Notes under the pieces: generated by a model
The model's database searches: none
What the model saw: the letters and a program-made list of their open reading frames with translations, nothing else
What the model was told of the DNA's origin: nothing
Translations under genes and position numbers: made by a program
Source of the DNA: Caprella mutica
Lineage: Eukaryota > Arthropoda > Malacostraca > Amphipoda > Caprellidae
Assembly: GCA_947561585.1 (NCBI GenBank)
Contig: CANNZV010000437.1
Span: 186,001 to 250,000, forward strand
Direction: 5' to 3'
Length of the DNA: 64,000 nt
Shown here: piece by piece, positions 56,111 to 64,000 of the stretch
Layout: each line of letters begins with the position of its first letter
Numbering within the stretch: position 1 is the first letter of the stretch

Positions 56111-57667
56111 CCGGGTGGCCTTGCGCACTTCAACATTCCAGGTGAAGTTGCGCATCGGTAATTGACGGCAAATGCGTGAAAATATTTCAAATCTGACAAC
56201 ACCATTGGAAAGAACAGCTCTTAAACCCGTTAGTCCATAAATTTCACGAAAATCGTAAAAGATTAAGTATAGACACTAAGTGTTCAAACAGAGACCTATG
56301 TTTTTTAAAGCAAAATAATTATTTTGGAATAGAATCGAATCTCCGCGAACTATGCTGTAGTGTTGATAATTATGCTCAAATTGATTGCAATTTACGTTGG
56401 ATACGCATAATTTTCTGCAGATTAACGTCATGTAAGATGATTTTAATAATAATAATAAATTATTGAGATACAACCAATATACTAGATGCGCAAGAACACC
56501 CTGGGAATATTTTAATTCACGGGTGGACTTGCGCACATTTATTAATAAAGTTAAAGAGCTCTTATTCATTAATAAAGCTGTGATATTCATCCCCGATACT
56601 CCTATATCACGGCAATTCCACAGCAGCCTCACTGCAATTCCACAGCAGACTCACGGCAATTCCACAGCAGACTCACGGCAATTCCACAGCAGACTCACGG
56701 CAATTGCACAGCAGACTCACCGCAGTTGCACAGCAGCCTCACCGCAGTTGCACAGCAGCCTCACGGCAATTCCACAGCAGACTCACGGCAATTCCACAGC
56801 AGACTCACGGCAATTCCACAGCAGACTCACGGCAATTCCACAGCAGACTCACGGCAATTCCACAGCAGACTCACGGCAATTCCACAGCAGACTCACGGCA
56901 ATTCCACAGCAGACTCACGGCAATTCCACAGCAGACTCACGGCAATTCCACAGCAGACTCACGGCAATTCCACAGCAGACTCACAGCAATTCCACAGCAG
57001 ACTCACGGCAATTCCACAGCAGACTCACGGCAATTCCACAGCAGACTCACGGCAATTCCACAGCAGACTCACGGCAATTCCACAGCAGACTCACGGCAAT
57101 TGCACAGCAGACTCACGGCAATTGCACAGCAGACTCACGGCAATTGCACAGCAGACTAACGGCAATTGCACAGCAGACTCACGGCAATTGCACAGCAGAC
57201 TCACGGCAATTGCACAGCAGACTCACGGCAATTGCACAGCAGACTCACGGCAATTGCACAGCAGACTCATGGCAATTGCACAGCAGACTCACGCCAATTG
57301 CACAGCGGACTCACGGCAATTGCACAGCAGATTGGGGCAGTTGCATAGAAGATTGGGGCAGATTCATGGCAGTTGCACAGCACAACGGGGTTAGATTTTC
57401 TATGCACAGTTTATACATAGGGTGTACTTTCGCGATGCGCAAGTACACCCGAAAAGTGCGCAAAATTCACCCAGTGAGTGCGCAAAATCCACCCGGTTTA
57501 TCCCCACGATCTTTGCGCACAGTTTTTCGATAACTTTTTTTCTATTGAACTTAGAGTTGAAATTTGGTATGCACCCTTCATCTATCTGCACACAAAAAAT
57601 CAGATTGCTGACTTCTCTAGTTTTTTCGTAAAATCAAAGTATGCGGAAAATGCGCAAAGCCACCCGG
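56111..57667. mobile_element. TIR element carrying TTGCGCA motifs and a minisatellite
   Basis: Ends CCGGGTGGCCTTGCGCACTT and, inverted, CCGGGTGGCTTTGCGCATTT (18/20). TCT lies directly outside both ends, a possible 3-bp target duplication. The motif GGGTGG-N2-TTGCGCA or its reverse recurs near 56140, 56485, 56519, 57436, 57457 and 57478, with a weaker one at 57510. These occur on both sides of the central minisatellite. Such subterminal repeats are typical of transposase-binding sites. No transposase frame is seen. Confidence 0.75.
56610..57391 (+). repeat. 22-bp minisatellite open in all three forward frames, about 33 copies
   Basis: Unit CGGCAATTCCACAGCAGACT plus CA. It contains no stop codon in any forward register, and 22 is not a multiple of 3, so every forward frame encodes the same 22-residue period (AIPQQTHGN, STADSRQFHSRLT). 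Units come in two forms, ATTCCAC and ATTGCAC, arranged in blocks: the left half is mainly C, with a short G block at 56700-56755, and from about 57103 on all are G. The last units degenerate (TTGGGGCAG). The encoded peptide is probably not a real protein. Confidence 0.95.
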
Positions 57668-58561
57668 TCTGACGCTAAAATATTCTAAAAACTATAATCA
57701 TCTACGATCATTTATTCTGATATAAAAAGTTGGTTAAAAATATTACAAACTTTGAATTATTCCAAAATAGTTTTGGAATAGTTATGTATCAATTTCCTCA
57801 GTTTTCTATTTTCCACATCTCCTTTCGTTTTCTTTTATTAGCGTGATTCGGATCTGACGGTGTGTGACAGGCAGTAAATATTGTCTCTTGGGTGGCTACT
57901 GTTGTGTACCGGTTATCAGCCTGGATCCGCTTACTGTTATCCATTACTACCTTGGAGTCCCTTACTCTCCCACCATCTCTCCAACAATAGTCAGCAACCG
58001 GATTACAAGCTGCATATTCAAACCAATATATTTATGCAGTTTCTATTCTTTTATTTCATTTACCTCATATTGTGCCATTTCAATTTAAATTGATAATTAA
58101 TAGTTGCTAAAGTTCATTTACTTCTAAAAATTAATCCTAAAATTATAATAGTCAATTAATTCTTAAAACACTTGATAAATGAAGTAAATTTAATTTAATT
58201 AGAAATTACGGAAAGATCATTCCTAAATATTAAATTCTAGTATTAGTCCTAATTAATTATTAAATTCTTGTATAGCAAATGGCTAGAAACATCTATTTTT
58301 CTTCTATGATACAATGTTCTTTTGGTGAGCATTTTAGATAGTTTGAACATTTTGGAGAGAAATTTGGTGATTTTTTGAGAGATCTGGAGAGAAAAATGGA
58401 GAGTTTATGAGCAATACTAGTTTACTTCGATGTCACCGAAGATTTTTGGAGACATAATTTGAGGGAAAATCTATCTTTGTAAGATCTTGGAGACATTATC
58501 CTAATTAATTCCTATGTTTATTGTTGCACCAGTCTGCAAAGAACGTCTATGTCGCCAATAA
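57668..58561. other. Intergenic, nothing firm
   Basis: The open frames near 57864-58093 show no family features. The part after 58300 carries GGAGAGAAATTTGG-type fragments of the mosaic. Confidence 0.45.
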
Positions 58562-58789
58562 CCAGTCTGTATTTAGTGCACAAATTTCCACTGATTTTTT
58601 TAAAAATCTGAAAAAACACACCATAAATTTCCAGTAATTCGGCACAATTTATAAGCTAAAAATTGATGGTAACGTAGGAATAAATAGCTAAAAATCTATG
58701 AACTTTGCCTGAATATTATTTTCAAAGGGGGAAGAATTCCACCGACATGTGAGTGGCGACGGTGGAATTTACCATGAAATACAGACTGG
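58562..58789 (-). mobile_element. CCAGTCTG-family MITE, copy 2
   Basis: Starts CCAGTCTGTATTTAGTGC, ends CCATGAAATACAGACTGG. Target duplication unclear (TCGCCAAT near the left, TCGCAGAT at the right). Confidence 0.7.
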
Positions 58790-59213
58790 TCGCAGATCGC
58801 CGAAGATCTTCAGAGGCATATTTAGAGGGAAAATATATCTTTGGAAGATCTAAGAGACATTTTCCTAATTAATTCTCAGTCTGCACAATGTGTCTCTTCT
58901 CCTTAGAGATTTTAATTTGAGAGAGAGTTACTCTCTGACTTTCAGCAGCAGATTCAGAATCTCCTGCAGCTAAATTAATGGTAACATAGGAATTAATTCA
59001 TGATCTCCCTCAGAGTTCTCCAATTTCTAAAATTCAATCAAAAACTCCCACAGAGTCTTGGAAAAATGTTCCATATTCTGCAGTCTATATTAATTATTCC
59101 TATGTTAACATGTATTTATAATTTTATTGGAGACATTTTGGAGACAGATTTGAAAATCTTTGGTGACAAATTACCCTCAAAATAAAATCTTGGAGAAAGA
59201 ATTGCCACACTTT

Positions 59214-59428
59214 GCAGACTGGATCAAATACAGACTTCCTTTTGAAAATAATATTCTAGCAAAGTTGGTTGGATTTTTAGCTATTTATTCCTGTGTTACC
59301 ATTAATTTTTGGTGGCTAAATGAGGAAAATGTTGGTGGATCAGCCAAATATGTTGGTGATTTTTTCAGCATTTTGAACAAGTCGGTGGGTTTTTGTGCAC
59401 CAAATACAGACTGGATGGCATCCAATGA
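59214..59428 (+). mobile_element. CCAGTCTG-family MITE, copy 3 (left end altered)
   Basis: The right end CACCAAATACAGACTGG and the interior match the family. The left end near CAGACTGGATCAAATACAG is rearranged. Confidence 0.6.
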
Positions 59429-60467
59429 TCACACACTCAACAGACTGTAGAAACTGGTAACAAGACTGCCCAGATTGTATTTAGTGGTAAATTCCCAGTC
59501 TGCAGAATATGGGACATTTTAAACATTTTTTGTGCGAACAATACTTAATTTCCTCCTATATTTACATGTATTTTACTGAGAACAGAAGCCAAAATAGATG
59601 ATTTCTTAGAGAACAGTTTACCAATTCCTGCAGTCTGGGACTAAATTCCAATGATATGTCGGCAGATATTCAATTTCTCTAATAAATAAATTCCTGCTAT
59701 GTCGGAGGATATTTAGCTATTAATTCCTATTACCATTAATTTTGGAGGGGAAACTGGGAAAATGTTGGAGGACTAGCCAAATTGATGAAAAATGATGACA
59801 GCTATTTCTCAGATTTTTGAAAAAGTCAGGAGTTCAGTGCACTGTGCACCAAATACAAACTGGCAGACTGCAGGAACTGGTAAACTGTTCTCCAAAAATC
59901 CTCTATTTTAGCTTCTGTTCTCAAATACATGTAAATACAGGAGGAAATTAAGAATTGTTCGAACAGAAAATATTAAAAAATAATAAAAATGTCCCATATT
60001 CTGAAGACTGGACTCCAGTCTGCAAAAGATGCATGAAGTTGTGAAGTTTATCCGACGACTGTTGTGGCCTTGAAATTAGTCTCCTGTATTATCCGGCGAC
60101 AATTTTCAAATTAATCCCTATCTTTACGTGTAATTAGTGGAGAGAATGAGTTTTTTTGGCCATTTTGGAGAGAAATTTGAAAATCTTTAGAGACAAATTG
60201 TCCCAAAAATCAAACATCTGGAGACCGATTGTGCATGCATTGCAGTCTGGACTGGACTGGTAGTGTTCTCCAAGCATTCCTCTAGAGCCAATTTTGGCTT
60301 CTGTTATCTGTAAAATATATGTACATATTGGAGGATATTTAGGATTGTTTGGCAGCCTGCAAAAGATGCATGAAGTAGTAAAGTTTATCCGGCGACTATT
60401 GAGACCTTGAAATTTGTCTCCTGAATTATCTGGCGACAATTTTCTAATTAATTCCTATGTTTACATG

Positions 60468-60702
60468 CCAGTCTGTATTTGGTGCACAAAATTCCACGGA
60501 CTTTTTGAAAAAACTGAAAAAGTCCACCATAAATTTCCAGGAATTTTGCTGATCCACCAACATTTTTTAATTTTTCCACCAAAAATTAATGGTAATATAG
60601 GAATATATAGCTAAAAATCCACCGACTTTGCCAGAATATTATTTTCAATGGAAAAAAATTCCAACGACAAGTCGGTGAAATTTACCATTGAATACAGTCT
60701 GG
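60468..60702 (-). mobile_element. CCAGTCTG-family MITE, copy 4 (perfect 8-bp target duplication)
   Basis: Starts CCAGTCTGTATTTGGTGC, ends CATTGAATACAGTCTGG; 235 bp. Both flanks read TTTACATG (60460-60467 and 60703-60710), a perfect 8-bp direct repeat. The 8-bp target suggests a hAT-type (or P-type) transposase. The best example of the family here. Confidence 0.88.
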
Positions 60703-60977
60703 TTTACATGTAATTAATAGAGAGTATTTTGAGATTTTTGGAGAGAAACCATGATTCAGAGGCTGGAAAATTGTAAGCCAATTTTTGAGCCAAAATTTCA
60801 CAAAAATTCTGAGCCAAGTCAATTTGGCTCACTTTTATTTCAAGCCAAAATTAACATGGGAACAAAAGAATTAATTCAAAATTTCAAACCAATTAGACAT
60901 ATCTGAGTTTTCACATTTTGAAATCTAAGCCAATTAATTGGCTTTAACCCAGACTGCAGAATATGCCATATGGGAGA

Positions 60978-61213
60978 CCAGTCTGTATTTGGTGGACAAA
61001 ATTCCACTGACTTTTTGAAAAAGATGAAAATATCCACCATAAATTTCCAGTAATTTGGCTGATCCACCAACATTTTCTCTATTTTTCAACCAAAAATTAA
61101 TGGTAACATAGGAATATATAGCTAAAATTCCACCGACTTTGACAGAATATTATTTTTAAAGGAGAAAAATTCCACCGACATGTTGGTGGAATTTACCATG
61201 AAATACAGTCTGG
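60978..61213 (-). mobile_element. CCAGTCTG-family MITE, copy 5
   Basis: Starts CCAGTCTGTATTTGGTGG, ends CCATGAAATACAGTCTGG. ATGGGAGA lies directly before it (60970-60977) and again five bases after it (61219-61226), the five bases being AGTGG. This fits an 8-bp target duplication with a small extra insertion. Confidence 0.8.
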
Positions 61214-61499
61214 AGTGGATGGGAGATATTTGAGATATTCTCTCCGATCAATTTTGAATTAATTCCTATATTTACATTAATTTTGCTACGAACCGAATAA
61301 GAGATCATTACGAACACTTTATCAGTTTCTACTGACTGGGCTTTACTGACATACTCTGTAACATGGAGAAATTTGAAAATGTTTGGAGAGAAATTGCCCC
61401 AAAAATTAAATATCTGGAGACTGATTGTGAAAGCTTTGCAGACTGGATTGTTTGCACAGAAAATATTTGAAATGTCCCACATTCTTACTATTATTCTGC

Positions 61500-62600
61500 A
61501 GACTGGAAATGATCCAATATATCATATCTAGCTATGAACAAATTTGAATACATGATACATTATACACATTTAGATTATACATTGATTTTATTGCAAACAC
61601 ACTGACACTCATGAATTATTCGATGCATTTACAATTTACCTAGGGTCAAGCAGGTAAATTGCGGCACACCAACTGTGACTAACAAACTGCGGCCTCTAAC
61701 AACAGAAACATCATACCTTGAAAACACACGTTAAAAACTTAAATTAAGAAATTATAGCATGCACTGCGCTTCTTTTAATAGCTATGCCATTTTAATGTAA
61801 TTTCGGTTCAGAATCTTTTAGAGACTGTCTTGAGAGGGCCACAATTAAAAATTAAAGGGACACAATTTACATGCGTAACCCTATATTAATTTTACTGTAA
61901 ACATAATAAGATTAGTCTCATCAGAGATCTCTATGAACACCTTACTAATTTCAGCAGACTGTCCCAACTAAAGTCAATGATACAACCTTCTTCAATTATA
62001 ATTGAATTACACTATCAAAGTCTTTTTGGAACTTGCTAACTAACAGCTAACTTCACCGTTGTTATTCACAAATCACCATTTCACTACACAAATTTGAAAT
62101 GGAACTGTCAAATCGAGCTTATTTACGGGTATGGGCCAATAAATCGTGAAAGGAAACTCTAAATTTGGAATCTAATGTGATTAACGAGTGAAATTGTCAA
62201 TTAATCTATAAATATCCCAATGAAATTTGATATGAAAAAATAAAATACTATTGAAGTGTATTTTAGATATCAAAATAGAGCTGCCTAGATAGAGTAACTA
62301 AATACATAAATGTAATAATTTAAATATACCCAAATCATGAAATGTAGTTAAGGTTGATTAGATTCACCGAGTGACTAATAACTGAAAACGAATAGAAAAA
62401 AAATTATAATAAGAATAATCCTTATTAAAATAATATAACATCTATAATATCTGAATACATATAACAGAATTAGGCATAGTACAAGATGAATATAAAATCA
62501 AGCCTATATGAAGGAATTCCCTATTAGGCAGGATTAAATAAAAGAAAATAAAAAACTAAGTAAAGCTTATTGTTAAACCCATTTCATACCTATACATCCA
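61500..62600. other. Intergenic, nothing recognised
   Basis: AT-rich, no convincing frame or structured repeat. Confidence 0.5.
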
Positions 62601-63224
62601 TGTTACACGACGATTTTTGGAGAGTTGAAAATGCTGCAAAATCGCTCGTGTGACATCTCCCTTAGTGAAAAATACAGTATTCAATTCAGGGGTAAAAGAT
62701 CAATTATCGTTCTGATAAGAATTAATCAATTAAAGTTCATAGCTTCTTTAAAGGTATTAATTGTGGTGGAGTTTCTAATTGACAAGGGTAGGTATATGGA
62801 GTTCCAGAGCCGTGGTCCATTATGCGACAATGATCTCTGACAGAGAGTTGGTCTTTGAAAGGAAGGAGTTGCATTAAAAAGTTTTCTATAGCTGCTTTAA
62901 CAGCCACCACCCTCGAGCTATTGCAGCACATATACGTTATACTGTTACTGTAATAATTTGAAGGGCTGAGTTTAAACCACCAACACTGAGTTTGAATAAC
63001 ATCTGATAATATGGATTTCCCGTTGAGTATGAATCATTTCAATGTAATAGTTTTATAAAGGTTAATTAGAGTCAATTTGAATTGTGATTAATTATTTTAG
63101 TTGCAAGTAAATTAATTGTTTGAAATCTTGTACTGAATTCTTTCATAGTTAAATTTTAAAGTTATGTTGCAGGGTGCTAGCTAGTGCTTGTGATTAGTTT
63201 ATTGTTTGTTAAAACCTTAGCATT
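62601..63224. other. Short overlapping open frames, unassigned
   Basis: Frames of 71 codons (plus, 62625-62840) and 64 codons (minus, 62737-62931) overlap. The minus frame (IENFLMQLLPFKDQLSVRDH) looks more protein-like and may be a retroelement scrap, but no diagnostic motif is present. Confidence 0.25.
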
Positions 63225-63251
63225 TACTTTTAGCTCCCTATGAAAGTTTTA

Positions 63252-63425
63252 TTATCCAAGTAGCATGGGATCACCACCATCTTCCTCTTCGTTTCGTAGG
63301 GACAATCCATCCGAAGATGAGAGCGCACGAACTGATCCACTCACGTGACCATCTGCTAACTTAGGTGCCACTCTTTTCTTCAACTTCTGTAATTTATCGT
63401 CGTCTGAAGCGTGTCGATTGTTGTT
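63252..63425 (-). pseudogene. LINE-like coding fragment, 57 codons, with a possible acceptor
   Basis: On the minus strand a TATTTTTCCAG acceptor-like sequence precedes NNNRHASDDDKLQKLKKRVA, then PKLADGHVSGSVRALSSSDG and LSLRNEEED, ending at TAA (63252-63254). The KKRVA.KLADG.VSG.VR.LSS pattern resembles the linker before the reverse transcriptase in jockey/CR1-like LINEs. AATAAA overlaps the stop (TAATAAA). The frame is also open for a few codons beyond the acceptor-like site, so it may simply be a LINE scrap rather than a spliced exon. The ending GGDPMLLG does not look like a LINE continuation. Confidence 0.45.
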
Positions 63426-64000
63426 CTGGAAAAATATATGTTTCTTTATATCAGAGAAATACTAAAGTTATTATTAGTTTATAGTTATGTAAACATTTTG
63501 GTCATTTTCTATTTAGGTATAATTTAAATTTACTCCCAGACAAGTACTTCCATGCTCCCAGAGTGAAAATGTTTACCAACGTAAAGTTGTTTCAGTCAGA
63601 GTGCCAGCTTATATTATAGATGGCACTCGCGTCAAATTACTAACAATTTATTTTTATATACCTAATAATCAATATAGATCAATAGTTATTCAATTTTATT
63701 CGTCTCTTTTTCATTGTTTTACGGTTTTATTGATGTATAATTTACCTATAAATACCAAGGTAACTCAGCTGTTCTAGCACAGTACCTAATACCTATGTAG
63801 TAAAGTAATTCTTTTATCGTTTGTACCATTATTAAAATCACATACATTAATATTTATTAATAATATGTCCGTCTTCTCTTTGTACTTACATTTTTCAAGT
63901 TTTGCTCTTTTACATTTGTATTAGTACCTCCTTAAAAGAGTTTTTCAAGGAAAACTCGTTCTGTCTTTAGTCGTAGAAAATTAGGTATACCTATTCGCTG
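63426..64000. other. Intergenic, nothing recognised
   Basis: AT-rich. No upstream exon for the fragment at 63252 was identified before the window ends. Confidence 0.4.

Larger units (their letters stand above)
53640..61500. repeat. Repeat mosaic
   Basis: Most of this interval consists of related fragments in both orientations. One family is an AGAGATTTTAATTTGAGAGA...CCATATTCTGCAGTCT segment (53650-53790, 54780-55010, 58840-59080). Another is CAGTCTGCAGAATATGGGAC...GAGAACAGTTTACC, present inverted at 59486-59640 and 59865-60010. A third is GCAAAAGATGCATGAAGT...GGCGACAATTTTC (60010 and 60355). A fourth is the CCAGTCTG-ended MITE. No intact gene seen. Confidence 0.8.

Noticed and set aside
56463..57533. 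356-codon frame as a real Gln/His-rich protein
   Set aside because: It exists because the 22-bp unit lacks stops in any register; the same peptide is readable in three frames, so coding selection is not indicated.
1..64000. tRNA and rRNA genes
   Set aside because: No cloverleaf with GGTTCGANTCC-type box B and a matching box A, and no rRNA core sequence, was recognised by eye; a covariance-model search would be decisive.

Overview
The window looks like AT-rich nuclear DNA from an animal, most likely an arthropod; a sap-sucking insect (hemipteran) would fit, but I cannot prove the species. The reasons are spliced genes with GTAAG donors and AG acceptors, C2H2 zinc-finger proteins with TGEKP linkers, a mariner-type transposase, LINE fragments, many MITE-like elements and several minisatellites. 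I found no tRNA, rRNA, CRISPR array or bacterial-type operon.

From 1 to about 47.9 kb the window is a tandem array of paralogous C2H2 zinc-finger genes, all on the minus strand. Each unit, in transcription order, has a conserved upstream box, a short 5' noncoding exon ending in a GAG|GTAAG donor, an intron of 0.5-3.4 kb, and one coding exon whose ATG directly follows the acceptor AG. Beyond the gene lies a strongly conserved palindromic block. The coding exons are ZF1 (7627-9048), ZF2 (14120-15118), ZF3 (18419-20089), ZF4 (27481-29073), ZF5 (35153-36622) and ZF6 (42743-43957), plus a decayed copy (46034-47060). A ghost unit near 5.3-6.6 kb keeps its flanks but has lost its coding exon. The first 3.9 kb duplicates 9.5-13.4 kb, so at least one more gene lies off the left edge. 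All the proteins share an acidic, SUMO-motif-rich N-terminus followed by 5-13 fingers. They are probably nuclear DNA-binding proteins. ZF1, ZF2 and ZF6 end early through a nonsense mutation, a frameshift and a premature stop; ZF3, ZF4 and ZF5 keep a shared C-terminal finger.

Mobile DNA punctuates the array: a 1.37 kb TIR element at a TA site (3934-5305), a dead mariner copy in intron 1 of ZF2, two TTAA-flanked elements (21483-22081 and 31308-31953, the latter with a nested MITE), a LINE reverse-transcriptase scrap (29741-29893) and several MITEs (32.5, 38.4 and 39.2 kb).

From about 48 kb rightward there are few genes. This part holds a 22-bp minisatellite, a short ORF with an NPGP motif, a 17-bp repeat, a TTA-flanked MITE, a hAT-like element with an 8-bp target duplication and a MITE with long inverted repeats. 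The 53.6-61.5 kb stretch is a repeat mosaic containing a small CCAGTCTG-ended family with 8-bp target duplications. Inside it sits a 1.56 kb element (56111-57667) with repeated GGGTGG..TTGCGCA motifs around a 22-bp minisatellite that is open in all three forward frames. The right edge carries a 57-codon LINE-like coding fragment with a possible acceptor and a poly(A) signal (63252-63425).
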